Shown one piece after another: positions 36,734 to 44,733 of a stretch of 50,769 bases of DNA. Numbering within the stretch: position 1 is the first letter of the stretch; every line of letters starts with the position of its first letter. The notes below the pieces were generated by a model. The model worked only from the letters and a program-made list of their open reading frames with translations, did not search any database and was not told the origin of the DNA. The position numbers and the translations under genes are program-made. The DNA comes from Sulfurovum sp. (lineage in GTDB: Bacteria > Campylobacterota > Campylobacteria > Campylobacterales > Sulfurovaceae). The stretch is taken from positions 1 through 50,769 of the forward strand of contig JAGSGJ010000011.1 in the NCBI GenBank assembly GCA_023955225.1, given 5' to 3'.

Positions 36734-36778
36734 ATTATAGTCAGTGAGGAGAATTTTCGTAGTCTGTTTATGTCAATT
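36734..36778 (-). promoter_or_regulatory. Shared promoter box, copy 5 (trpB)
   Basis: Minus strand: AATTGACA-N7-ACTAC-N-AA in 36778-36753, -10 TATAAT at 36739-36734, one base closer than in most copies. Leader about 15 bases. The rest of 36779-37008 holds no gene that I can support. Confidence 0.73.
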
Positions 36779-37008
36779 AGTAGTGGGTGACATACTTTCA
36801 GAGTAGATCAAAAAATCTGGACTTTCTGGCTAGGGAGATAGTGTTTATATGTTAAGTACCTCTTTAGAAGTCTTGTTAAACCTCTGTAAAGGTAATTATG
36901 CCAAATTATTATAATTGTTCTTTTCTTTTTCTAAAATGAATGTTTGGGCTGTCAAAGCTTTTTCTAAAGTCTAAAAAAGGAACCCTTTACTACTACCATA
37001 TAAGAGAA

Positions 37009-37032
37009 AAGGCTTACTACTAATTAAGCCTT
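37009..37032 (-). terminator. Rho-independent terminator
   Basis: AAGGCTTA and TAAGCCTT form an 8-bp stem with an 8-base loop; on the minus strand the stem is followed by TTCTCT. It overlaps the stop codon of the small protein at 37024 and ends the flavin reductase operon. Confidence 0.65.
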
Positions 37033-37218
37033 CTTATCACTTTTTTCTTCGTCATCATCATAAATAGTGAAGGCTGGTGGGAATCCCATAAGTCGTAGTT
37101 TTTGATCGAGTAGTTTTGCATCATAGCCACCTCTTTTAACAGATGATAATATTTTCATTTGTTGTTCTCTACTCAATCCTGCCATCTCAAGTTCAAATTC
37201 AATTTCTTCTAGTGTCAT
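37024..37218 (-). CDS. Small acidic-tailed protein, paralogue 1
   Basis: A 64-residue protein: helical N-terminus MTLEEIEFELEMAGL, then KRGGYDAKLLDQKLRLMG and a tail ending YDDDEEKSDKKA. About half its residues are shared with the neighbour at 37297-37494, so the two arose by tandem duplication. No known domain recognised. Probably the last gene of the operon that begins with the flavin reductase-like gene. Confidence 0.75.
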   Translation of the reverse strand: MTLEEIEFELEMAGLSREQQMKILSSVKRGGYDAKLLDQKLRLMGFPPAFTIYDDDEEKSDKKA

Positions 37219-37296
37219 ACTCTATTCCTTGTAATAATTTTTACTGTATTATTCATGTCTACTGACAAACTGTCTCTACCATTGCATTAATGCAAA

Positions 37297-37494
37297 TTAT
37301 ACTTTTTGTTTCGTAATGGCTATTGCGTCATCGTCATAAATACTGAAAATGGGTGCATACCCCATACCTATCAACTTTCTATCGAGTAGTTTCGCATCAA
37401 ATCCACTTCTTTTAATGGAGGACAATAACATTCTTTGCTCCTCCAGTCTCAATCCTGCTAACTCTAACTCAAACGCAATTTCTTCTAATGTCAT
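37297..37494 (-). CDS. Small acidic-tailed protein, paralogue 2
   Basis: A 65-residue paralogue of the preceding small protein, with the same MTLEEIxFELExAGL, KRxGxDAKLLDxKL and SIYDDD/TIYDDD blocks. ATG 37494 is chosen (ribosome site GGAG 6 bases away; position conserved with the paralogue) over a longer upstream reading. It starts one base after the flavin reductase stop, implying coupling. Function unknown. Confidence 0.75.
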   Translation of the reverse strand: MTLEEIAFELELAGLRLEEQRMLLSSIKRSGFDAKLLDRKLIGMGYAPIFSIYDDDAIAITKQKV

Positions 37495-37495
37495 A

Positions 37496-38011
37496 CTATA
37501 CTCCTTTTTTTGATAAAAATGTTTTTCCGACTGTTGCATACTTCCCACGTCCAGAAAATAACATAGGCTCAGCACTCTGATTTTCATTTACATGTATCTT
37601 CTTCACATCGGCTATGAAAATGGTATGATCACCATTTTTGTAGGTATCACACACCACACACTCGTAGATGAAGTCTGAAGCGTTGAGTAATACATTTTTA
37701 TATCTATCTTCACCTGCTACATCAAGATTGCTTTCTGCCAGTTTATCATCCATGTCTCCATGGAGTTTTCCCATAAGACTCACCGTTTCATAGTATTCAA
37801 AAGGAAGAAAGTTAAGCGTGAAGCTGTTCTTCTCTTGGATGAGTTGATGGGTGTAGTTCTCTTCCCGTACTGCTACAGCATAACGAAAGGGCGACTTCGA
37901 GACAGGCATGTGCCATGAGGCAGGCATGAGGTTGTCTTGGCAGGCTAGTAGTGCTGTGACTCTTGGTTGTGAATGGGTTGCATCTTCTAGCGTGCAGTAG
38001 ATGTTAAACAT
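37496..38011 (-). CDS. Flavin reductase-like FMN-binding protein
   Basis: A 171-residue split-barrel flavin-binding protein (DIM6/NTAB, flavin reductase-like family): MPASWHMPVSKSPFRYAVAVREENYTHQLI and NSFTLNFLPFEYYE are characteristic. ATG 38011 has GGAG 6 bases upstream; the ATG at 38032 lies right next to the -10 box and is not used. It could supply reduced flavin to one of the flavin-dependent enzymes of the block (inference). Confidence 0.87.
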   Translation of the reverse strand: MFNIYCTLEDATHSQPRVTALLACQDNLMPASWHMPVSKSPFRYAVAVREENYTHQLIQEKNSFTLNFLPFEYYETVSLMGKLHGDMDDKLAESNLDVAGEDRYKNVLLNASDFIYECVVCDTYKNGDHTIFIADVKKIHVNENQSAEPMLFSGRGKYATVGKTFLSKKGV

Positions 38012-38033
38012 AGGTTTCTCCTTTTTTTCCATT

Positions 38034-38079
38034 ATTATATAGGGAAAATAAGTGATTTTGTATGCTTTTTTTGTTAATT
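38034..38079 (-). promoter_or_regulatory. Shared promoter box, copy 10 (flavin reductase operon)
   Basis: Minus strand: AATTAACA-N7-CATAC-N-AA in 38079-38054, -10 TATAAT at 38039-38034, standard spacing. Two mismatches at the first two bases of ACTAC. Leader about 16 bases to ATG 38011. Confidence 0.68.
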
Positions 38080-38095
38080 AATGTGTAGAGAGAGT

Positions 38096-38461
38096 TTATA
38101 GCGCCATACTACTTAGTAACGATATCATACCCTTGGCACTTCCTAAATGTTCTTTTAGTTCTATCTTCACTTCTGGGTACATTATTTCCATCTGTTCTAC
38201 AACAGCAGGTATATCACGTGTGACATGATTGCCCGAAGCTAGGAAGTAGGGCAGAATGACGATATGTGTGACTCCTTCTTCTATACATGTAGTGATACTC
38301 ACTTCTAGCGATGGCTCGGCAAATTCTAAAAAGGCAGTTTTTACAATATCATACTGAGCATCTACTAGAGGATTGACCTTAACTCCCAGTGCCATGACTT
38401 CAGCATTGGAACTTTCTTTTCGACTGCCGTGAGCGATTATGATGAGTGCATTATCTGGCAT
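38096..38461 (-). CDS. CbiX/SirB-like chelatase domain protein
   Basis: A 121-residue single-domain CbiX-like protein: ALIIIAHGSRKESSN opening with the catalytic-type His, VKTAFLEFAEPSLEV and IVILPYFLASGNHVTRDI with a second His. Class II chelatases of this size insert Co2+ or Fe2+ (or Ni2+) into sirohydrochlorin-like rings. ATG 38461 is chosen because family members begin there; it overlaps the lipocalin end by 11 bp. In this block it may deal with tetrapyrrole homeostasis. Confidence 0.85.
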   Translation of the reverse strand: MPDNALIIIAHGSRKESSNAEVMALGVKVNPLVDAQYDIVKTAFLEFAEPSLEVSITTCIEEGVTHIVILPYFLASGNHVTRDIPAVVEQMEIMYPEVKIELKEHLGSAKGMISLLSSMAL

Positions 38462-38987
38462 GGTTCTTGCTCTGATCAGGGTATATAAGCTTACTTGTAT
38501 CAAACCCTGCAGCCTTCGCTTTAGCTAACAGTCTGTTTAATGTTTGTTCATCCAATGTTGGTGTACGTGAGAGTATCCAGAAGTAAGAAAGGTCTGGTCC
38601 GCTTATCATGGTGTAGGTTTTGTAATCTGTGTCTATGACGATGTAAGAGCCATAAAAAGGGCCAAAAAATGAGACTTTCAAAAAGGCTTTGTCAGGACTT
38701 TTCACAAAATACGCTTTCCCTTCTGCCTCACTCCACTCTTTCTCTGCGGTTTTGTAGCCACGGTTCAGTACTTTAACGCCACCATCTTCTCTCCTACTGT
38801 AAGTTGCAGATATCGCTTCCATACCTTTCTCAAATCGGTGTTCAAGCCTTACTATCTCATACCATGTACCAAGGTACTCGGTAAGCTTGAAGTTCTCCAC
38901 AGGAGTTACTTTTTGTGGTTTTTTATCTTCACATCCAGTCAATAATAGTGCAAAAGACAGTACAAGTGGCAGTAGTAATTTTTTCAT
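38451..38987 (-). CDS. Lipoprotein lipocalin (Blc-like)
   Basis: A 178-residue lipocalin with a lipobox (LLTGCED, Cys19), GTWYEIVRLEHRFE (GxW) and YFWILSRTPTLDEQTLNRLL. It is a paralogue of the lipocalin at 30153, but membrane-anchored. It follows the UbiB-like kinase gene after 2 bp and overlaps the CbiX-like gene. Confidence 0.9.
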   Translation of the reverse strand: MKKLLLPLVLSFALLLTGCEDKKPQKVTPVENFKLTEYLGTWYEIVRLEHRFEKGMEAISATYSRREDGGVKVLNRGYKTAEKEWSEAEGKAYFVKSPDKAFLKVSFFGPFYGSYIVIDTDYKTYTMISGPDLSYFWILSRTPTLDEQTLNRLLAKAKAAGFDTSKLIYPDQSKNHAR

Positions 38988-38989
38988 GT

Positions 38990-40540
38990 TTATCCTTTTC
39001 TAAATAATAATCTTAACACGCCAGCACCAAAAAGTACAAGCGCATAGTTTTCCAAAGCATGGTCGTACATCAGTACAAATAGTGAAGAAATCATCAATAC
39101 AATACCTGTAATAACAGGAGAGAGTGACTCTTTGAATGACTTTTCCAGTACTTCAAGTTGAGGCTTGGAGAGTTCTACTGAGAGATTTTCCTCAGAGATG
39201 CGATATATGGCATTTCTAAATGCACGCACATCCAAAGGTAAAGTCTTAAACTCATCAATGATGGTCTCCACAATGCTCTCTTTCGCACCCAAAGCACGAG
39301 GGATATTGTCTTGCAAAATGGGCAAGATATCTTTAATGCCATTAAAGTTCTCGATGTACGTCGTCCCCAATCCTTCGATGATGGCACTCACACGAAGAAT
39401 GTAAATCGCTTCTTGTGGGAGTTTAAACGGCAGGTTTCTTGTTTGCTCAAGTACCTCAAAGGCCAGCTCTTGCATACTGGAGCTATCGAGTGCATCATTG
39501 TTAAAGATCTCAAACATGCGCTCAGTAAACTCCGCCAGTTCAGCAGTAGGTGCATCGTAGGCTACCGTACCCATACGTTTGCTGGCACTTACATAGCGTT
39601 CATAGTCTTGTTCATTGGCAGCCTTGATAAGCTCGATGATGGCGATACGCGTGTCGTTAGGCACACGTTTGACCATACCAAAATCAAGCAGTATCAGTTT
39701 GCCTTCTTTTGATACCAGTAGATTACCAGGGTGCGGATCAGCATGAAAAAAGCCTCGAACAAGCATCTGTTCTGTATAGAACTTCACCAAGGTCTTAATG
39801 AGAGGGATGATGTCGATGTTATTTGCTTTGAGTGCTTCAGCATCATCAAAACGATAGCCCTCTTCAAAACTCATGACCAACGCATCATCGCAACTTAGTG
39901 CTTCATAAGCTGTAGGAAAGTCCACATGCATATCGGCATACGTTTCAGAAAACTTTATAAGGTTGGCTCTTTCTTGGTTGAGGCTTACTTCTTTAAGTAT
40001 CATAGAAGAAAATTCGCTGATGACTGCCTCTATGGAATGCTTGGTATAGTGTGAAAAAAGCGGACGGAAGAGGGCATTAAAGCTAGTGAGTATACGAATA
40101 TCAGCTTTGACCTGCTTTTCTATGCCTTCACGTCTGAGCTTGACTGCGACTTTCGTCTGTTCATCTAGCCAAGCTTCATGTACTTGACCGATAGAAGCAG
40201 ACGCTATAGGCTCTTTTTCAAAACGGTAAAATGGATCTCTCCCATAGGCACGATCAAAGACCTTCTGCATCGTTTTAGCATCCATGGGAGGTAGTTCATC
40301 ATGCAGTATTTTGAGCTTCGTCAAATACGGTGGTGGGAAAAAGTCATTACGCGTGGCAAGAACCTGTGCAAGCTTGATGAAACTTGCACCCAAAAGTGTG
40401 ATGTACTGTAGTAGCTTCTCAGGACTAAGTGGTGAGAGAAATAGAAATCTCTCACGTTTACGTATGAGCATATAAAGTGTGAATAAAACGCTAAACACAC
40501 GCCATACCCTCATGGGCGAGTAAAGTTTAAGTACATCCAC
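38990..40540 (-). CDS. UbiB/ABC1-family atypical kinase
   Basis: A 516-residue membrane-associated kinase-like protein with the ABC1/ADCK signature: ASASIGQVH (Ala-rich loop and the family's QVH), VKLRREG lysine, HADPHPGNLL and LLDFGMV, then two C-terminal transmembrane helices. UbiB relatives support isoprenoid lipid (ubiquinone) synthesis; Campylobacterota use menaquinone, so a different lipid role is likely here. Overlaps the small coiled-coil gene by 1 bp. Confidence 0.9.
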   Translation of the reverse strand: MDVLKLYSPMRVWRVFSVLFTLYMLIRKRERFLFLSPLSPEKLLQYITLLGASFIKLAQVLATRNDFFPPPYLTKLKILHDELPPMDAKTMQKVFDRAYGRDPFYRFEKEPIASASIGQVHEAWLDEQTKVAVKLRREGIEKQVKADIRILTSFNALFRPLFSHYTKHSIEAVISEFSSMILKEVSLNQERANLIKFSETYADMHVDFPTAYEALSCDDALVMSFEEGYRFDDAEALKANNIDIIPLIKTLVKFYTEQMLVRGFFHADPHPGNLLVSKEGKLILLDFGMVKRVPNDTRIAIIELIKAANEQDYERYVSASKRMGTVAYDAPTAELAEFTERMFEIFNNDALDSSSMQELAFEVLEQTRNLPFKLPQEAIYILRVSAIIEGLGTTYIENFNGIKDILPILQDNIPRALGAKESIVETIIDEFKTLPLDVRAFRNAIYRISEENLSVELSKPQLEVLEKSFKESLSPVITGIVLMISSLFVLMYDHALENYALVLFGAGVLRLLFRKG

Positions 40541-40797
40541 TATTTTTCTTTCAATGCCTCTATGTCTGCTTTTGTTGCCAGTCCCATCTCTTCAATCACC
40601 TCTTTTAAGGCATCTTTGAGTTGTGTTTTTACTTTCTCTTCTTCCTCTTCACCACGTGTTTGAAGCTTTTTCATAAATGTATCGGCATCTTCTTTACTGA
40701 GCTTGCCTTTTTCCTGTAGTTTATCTATCTCTTCATCAACACGCTCTTTAAGTAACAGTGCACCACCTAAACCAGTGTATAAAAGTTCTTTTAACAT
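40540..40797 (-). CDS. Phasin-like coiled-coil protein
   Basis: An 85-residue, strongly charged helical protein (KERVDEEIDKLQEKGKLSKEDADTFMKKL ... KADIEALKEK) of a type often found directly before UbiB-like genes. It starts with a short hydrophobic helix (LLYTGLGGALLL) and is otherwise coiled coil; a regulatory or scaffolding partner of the UbiB-like kinase is a fair guess. First gene of its unit. Confidence 0.75.
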   Translation of the reverse strand: MLKELLYTGLGGALLLKERVDEEIDKLQEKGKLSKEDADTFMKKLQTRGEEEEEKVKTQLKDALKEVIEEMGLATKADIEALKEK

Positions 40798-40816
40798 GTG
40801 TGACTCCTTTTTCTTT

Positions 40817-40861
40817 ATTATACACTCTAAATAGTGAATTAATATCCTTATTTTGTCTGTT
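40817..40861 (-). promoter_or_regulatory. Shared promoter box, copy 11 (phasin-UbiB operon)
   Basis: Minus strand: AACAGACA-N7-GATAT-N-AA in 40861-40836, -10 TATAAT at 40822-40817 (one base closer than most). The weakest copy at the ACTAC part. It overlaps the end of the DUF2867 gene (stop at 40848). Leader about 13 bases. Confidence 0.5.
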
Positions 40862-42278
40862 CATCATTTTGTGCTTTTTTGAGTATGGATCTTATCATAT
40901 TCCGAAATACCAGATAGTGCACAGGGGTAAGAATATACCAGTAGAGTCTTCCCCATAGTCCACGTGGGTAAAAGTATGCAGTTTGTATTAGTTCATTCTC
41001 TTTTATTTTGAACTCAAGCCAAGCTTTTCCCGGAACTTTCATTTGTGCAAATAGCAGTAGTCTTTCATTGGCACTCAAATCTTCAACCCTCCAAAAATCT
41101 ACACTCTCACCTATGCGAAGATGGTAGGTGTCTCTTCGACCTCTGTTGAGTCCTGCACCACCGATCATCTTATCGAGCCAGCCTCGTATATCCCACAGCC
41201 AGTCATAGCCAAACCATCCTTCTTTACCTCCAATAGAACAGAAAGTACGGTATACAGTCTCCTTGGGAATACCATTTAGTTTCACAGACTGCCTATCTAT
41301 CAAAACAGAAGATGAAGGGTCATCTTTATGTTGATTTTGCCATCTATCCTGTCCTCCGCCTGCATCACTCCAACGACTGAAGACTTGATTTTCTTCCATC
41401 TCCTGGATGGCTTTTTTGACCGCTTCTTCAAATCCTATGGGGTGTATATGAGGGAAATACTTTTGGGCATGGTCATTTTGAATGACCACTTCAGAAGAGA
41501 GTCCCTCTATAAGAGAACGCGCTACAGTAAAGGGTACCGGGGTAAAGAGGTTTAGCCAGTATGATGAGAGGTTGATGGTGAGTATAGGTAGCGGGAAAAT
41601 CCAACGACGAAGACCCAGTGCTCGTGCACAGGCAAGCATCATCTCTTTATAGATCATCTTTTGGCTGCCTATGTCTACCATAAGGTTGCCATTGATTTTG
41701 AGGGCTCTTGAGGCATTCAAATAGGAAATGACATCATCCACCCCGATGGGTTGTGCCAGTGTATTGACCCATTTAGGCGTGACCATGACAGGCAGTTTTT
41801 CTGTCAAGTGCCTGATGATCTCAAAACTCGAACTGCCTGAACCGATGATGACCCCTGCGCGTAACCAAATAGTCTCTATCTCATCAGGTCTGCTAGAGAG
41901 TATTTCTCCTGTTTCTATACGGCTTAGTAGGTGTTCACTTGCATGTTCTTTGACACCCAGTCCACCTAGATAGATGATACGCTTGACTCCTTGTTTTATG
42001 GCAGCATCTAAAAAGTTCTGTGCACTTTGTTTGTCAAGTTCTTTGTAGTTTTTATGCTGCAATGAGTGTATGAGATAGTAAGCAACATCTACCCCTTCAA
42101 GTGCTCGTTCAAGTGAAAGAGGATCAAAGGTCTCACCTTGTGCGACTTCGACTTTTATGGCAGGATCAAGACTTTTAGGATTACGTACTAGTAAGCGTAA
42201 GGATATATCTTCCTTTAAGAGGGTCTGTTTAAGACGTCTTCCTATGTAACCGTTTGCACCAGTGAGCAGGACTTTCAT
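40848..42278 (-). CDS. NAD(P)-binding SDR fused to DUF2867
   Basis: A 476-residue two-part protein. The N-terminal ~300 residues are an atypical SDR (TGANGYIGRRL, GVDVAYYLIHSL, RLIYLGGLG), the C-terminal ~160 residues are DUF2867, a START-like lipid-binding fold (WFGYDWLWDIRGWLDKMIGGAGLNRGRR ... YWYILTPVHYLVFRNM). This fusion is common in light-response gene sets; the substrate is probably a membrane lipid or polyketide-like compound. It has its own copy of the box at 42312-42357. Confidence 0.88.
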   Translation of the reverse strand: MKVLLTGANGYIGRRLKQTLLKEDISLRLLVRNPKSLDPAIKVEVAQGETFDPLSLERALEGVDVAYYLIHSLQHKNYKELDKQSAQNFLDAAIKQGVKRIIYLGGLGVKEHASEHLLSRIETGEILSSRPDEIETIWLRAGVIIGSGSSSFEIIRHLTEKLPVMVTPKWVNTLAQPIGVDDVISYLNASRALKINGNLMVDIGSQKMIYKEMMLACARALGLRRWIFPLPILTINLSSYWLNLFTPVPFTVARSLIEGLSSEVVIQNDHAQKYFPHIHPIGFEEAVKKAIQEMEENQVFSRWSDAGGGQDRWQNQHKDDPSSSVLIDRQSVKLNGIPKETVYRTFCSIGGKEGWFGYDWLWDIRGWLDKMIGGAGLNRGRRDTYHLRIGESVDFWRVEDLSANERLLLFAQMKVPGKAWLEFKIKENELIQTAYFYPRGLWGRLYWYILTPVHYLVFRNMIRSILKKAQNDEQTK

Positions 42279-42311
42279 GATAACTCCTTTATGAGCACTT
42301 TATTTACATAG

Positions 42312-42357
42312 ATTATAGTCACTTTAGCGTATGATTCATAGTCCTCTCATGTCAACT
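42312..42357 (-). promoter_or_regulatory. Shared promoter box, copy 6 (DUF2867 SDR)
   Basis: Minus strand: AGTTGACA-N7-ACTAT-N-AA in 42357-42332, -10 TATAAT at 42317-42312. Leader about 27 bases. Only 19 bp separate it from the divergent copy 7. Confidence 0.77.
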
Positions 42358-42376
42358 CATACATACTGTTTAGATG

Positions 42377-42422
42377 AATTGACATCGTGCTACTACGAAT
42401 CTACACGTTATATCAATATAAT
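42377..42422 (+). promoter_or_regulatory. Shared promoter box, copy 7 (PPP phosphatase)
   Basis: Plus strand: AATTGACA-N7-ACTAC-N-AA at 42377-42399 and -10 TATAAT at 42417-42422. It is the best match of all. A second half-site AATCTACAC (42398-42406) repeats AATTGACAT (42377-42385) at a 21-bp distance. Confidence 0.8.
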
Positions 42423-42444
42423 AATAGTTAAAAAGGAAGCACGT

Positions 42445-43389
42445 ATGAGAAGAGACAGTAATTTTGAAAATACTTACGTCATTGGCGACGTCCATGGGTG
42501 CTTTTATACTTTGCAAAACCTCATTGCAAGTCTGCCCAAAGATGCAGAACTCATTTTTGTAGGTGATCTTTGTGATAAGGGTAATTTTTCTAAAGATGTC
42601 ATAGATTTTGTTATACAAAACGGTTACGCCTGCATAAAAGGAAACCACGAACATCTTATGGAAACATACTTGAAAGACGCCATTCTTCATGACAAGCACT
42701 CTCCATGGAGTTCAGATAAACGTTATGGAGGGTTATCCACTATCAAGAGTTATGAAGGTGATGAAAAACAAATGCTTGCTCATCTAAATTGGATAAAGAG
42801 ACTACCCATCTACATGCAACTAGGTAGCTACTTCATCACCCATGGCTTTGCTTTACCTTTTTATGAACACAGAAACAATCCTGAGTATTATAAAGATTAT
42901 TTACTCAACCGTTATGAAGAAGGCACCTATGTCGAAAATGAATCGGTTGATAACGTAGAAGTCATTAATATCTTTGGTCACTGTGTCTTTGATGAAGTAG
43001 TCAGCGGAAACAATTTTTACGGCATCGATACAGGGTGTTCGTATGGTAAAAAGCTCACGGCTTTACAACTTGGCACCATGCTCATTATCCAAGAACCAAT
43101 GGATTCAAGAGACTCAAACTACAGTATTAAAGAGTTGAAACTAAGCCATATTGACTTGCCTCACGATGAACATACTATTATTAATTTACGTATGCATATC
43201 GATGTTCTTTTTACAGATTTTGATCTGGTTTCTACCGAAGTGGCAGAATACATTGTGCAGACCTTTGGTGAGACAGGTAAAAAAGAGATAGAGCTGATGC
43301 TGGAGAAAAAACAGCTCTTCATGAAACAGGCGAAAAAAATACTGCAAAAGAGTGAGGTTTTAAGTCATAGCAATGAATCGACAAAATAG
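42445..43389 (+). CDS. PPP-family metallophosphatase
   Basis: A 314-residue serine/threonine-phosphatase-like protein with the metal motifs GDVHG, GDLCDKG (GDxxDRG with Lys for Arg) and GNHEH, near residues 16, 43 and 73, followed by NIFGHCVFDE and GIDTGCSYG. ATG 42445 is used (AAGGAAG ahead of it); an upstream reading to 42331 includes the promoter. Could reverse protein phosphorylation, or act on bis(nucleosyl) polyphosphates like PrpE/ApaH. Divergent from the DUF2867 gene with back-to-back boxes. Confidence 0.86.
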   Translation: MRRDSNFENTYVIGDVHGCFYTLQNLIASLPKDAELIFVGDLCDKGNFSKDVIDFVIQNGYACIKGNHEHLMETYLKDAILHDKHSPWSSDKRYGGLSTIKSYEGDEKQMLAHLNWIKRLPIYMQLGSYFITHGFALPFYEHRNNPEYYKDYLLNRYEEGTYVENESVDNVEVINIFGHCVFDEVVSGNNFYGIDTGCSYGKKLTALQLGTMLIIQEPMDSRDSNYSIKELKLSHIDLPHDEHTIINLRMHIDVLFTDFDLVSTEVAEYIVQTFGETGKKEIELMLEKKQLFMKQAKKILQKSEVLSHSNESTK

Positions 43390-43446
43390 TTATATTAAAT
43401 ACTTTAATATAGAGATAAAATATTAAAAAATCAAAAGGGAATTTTC

Positions 43447-43803
43447 ATGCCACACATCGTACTGGAAAACATAAACGACACAAAAGAGGCTTATGAAGCC
43501 GTATCACCATTTGCACAGAAGATAGACGGAGGCATACTTAAAGTTACTGATAAATACATCAACGGTTCTTTACACACTGCACTGGTAGAATCTTTAGCCG
43601 TTGAGAAGGGTGTGAACCAAAACTTTTTCATACAACTCTCACAGAAAAAAACAAGTTTGACTGTCCGCTTGCTTCCACTGACTGATCCTGAAAAAACAAA
43701 TGGGGTTAAAACCATTATGGCGATGGTTGCCAAACAGATCAAAGATACCCATGAGAACATCACGTATGGTAAAAATAATCTTGAAGAATTTTTAATAGAC
43801 TAA
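43447..43803 (+). CDS. Small MIF-fold-like protein
   Basis: A 118-residue protein beginning MPHIVLEN, similar in size and opening to the 5-carboxymethyl-2-hydroxymuconate isomerase/tautomerase family, where Pro1 (after Met removal) is catalytic. The resemblance elsewhere is weak. It follows the phosphatase gene after 57 bp and probably shares its transcript. Confidence 0.6.
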   Translation: MPHIVLENINDTKEAYEAVSPFAQKIDGGILKVTDKYINGSLHTALVESLAVEKGVNQNFFIQLSQKKTSLTVRLLPLTDPEKTNGVKTIMAMVAKQIKDTHENITYGKNNLEEFLID

Positions 43804-44079
43804 TGCAATGTAACAAAGAAGAGCCATATATACAGGAACCTCTCTCCCCCTTCAGAGGAAGATAAGCAACGCCTCATAGAAATGGCATGGCAGGATCGTA
43901 CGCATTTTGATATCATACAAAAGCAACTGGGACTTAGTGAAAATCAAGTCAAAAATATGATGTGAAAGCTAATCAGCCCCAAAGCTTACAAACGATGGCG
44001 CAAACGTGTACAAGGACGAAAAACGAAACATGCAAAACTGTGTGGGCATAAACCTACACGATTTCAGGGACCTTGGTGA
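43804..44079 (+). pseudogene. Broken DUF2805/TIGR03643 gene
   Basis: In the reading frame of the preceding gene, just beyond its stop, the translation gives PPSEEDKQRLIEMAWQDRT and then a TGA at 43963-43965, followed in frame by KLISPKAYKRWRKRVQGRK-TKH. These are the two halves of a DUF2805 (TIGR03643) protein of ~75-90 residues. The TGA replaces the expected Arg after MM, a likely CGA-to-TGA change, and no ATG exists at the expected start. DUF2805 genes usually accompany photolyase/Cfa light-response genes. Read-through of the TGA cannot be excluded from the sequence. Confidence 0.78.
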
Positions 44080-44085
44080 TAACTA

Positions 44086-44724
44086 TCAGGGTGCCAATCT
44101 CTGAATAGTCCAGCTTTCTTGTTCTTTTGTATACAAGATACGGTCATGCAGTCTGCTCTCTCTGCCTTGCCAAAACTCTATTTGTGTAGGAATTACCCTG
44201 TATCCTCCCCAAAAGTCAGGTAGAGGCACAGAGCCTTTGGCAAATTTCTCTTTCATTTTTTCTATCTGCATTTGAAGCATCTTACGTGAAGAGATGACAT
44301 CACTTTGGTTACTCACCCATGCACCAATCTGACTGCCACGCGAACGCTTCATGAAGTACGCCATCGACTCAACTGTGCTTATTTTCTCACATTGCCCCAG
44401 TACACGTACCTGACGCTCAAGATCTAACCACAAAAACTCCAGTGCAACATGCGGATTCTGTGCTATCTCTTTGGCCTTCGTACTGTTGTAGTTGGTAAAA
44501 AAGACAAATCCTTTTTTATCAAACAGTTTAAGAAGAACAGCACGGATGTTCGGAATATTATTGTCTGAACTGGTTGCGAGTAGCATTGCATTGGGGTCTT
44601 TTATTTGTGCTTCTACGGCTTGGCTAAACCAAGTCTCAAAGAGAGAAAAAGGCTCTGAGGGTACGGAGCTTTCATCGAGTGTCTCTTTTTTGTACTCTGT
44701 ACGCATCTCTTGTAAATCTAACAT
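44086..44724 (-). CDS. pdxH: Pyridoxamine 5'-phosphate oxidase
   Basis: FMN enzyme oxidising PNP/PMP to pyridoxal phosphate; 212 residues. Typical motifs are FVFFTNYNSTKAKEI, FLWLDLERQVRV, SRGSQIGAWVSNQS and C-terminal EFWQGRESRLHDRILY. It is the last gene of the thiD-...-phr operon, 9 bp after the photolyase stop. Confidence 0.96.
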   Translation of the reverse strand: MLDLQEMRTEYKKETLDESSVPSEPFSLFETWFSQAVEAQIKDPNAMLLATSSDNNIPNIRAVLLKLFDKKGFVFFTNYNSTKAKEIAQNPHVALEFLWLDLERQVRVLGQCEKISTVESMAYFMKRSRGSQIGAWVSNQSDVISSRKMLQMQIEKMKEKFAKGSVPLPDFWGGYRVIPTQIEFWQGRESRLHDRILYTKEQESWTIQRLAP

Positions 44725-44733
44725 TTCACTCTC

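Noticed and set aside
37297..37587. Longer version of the second small paralogue starting at 37587
   Set aside because: The extra N-terminus is the flavin reductase gene in another frame; the ATG at 37494 has a ribosome site and matches the paralogue start.
42377..42384. TTGACA in several copies of the box as an ordinary -35 element
   Set aside because: It is 32 bases from the TATAAT box, too far for a sigma-70 -35, and several copies have CGACA or TAACA instead.
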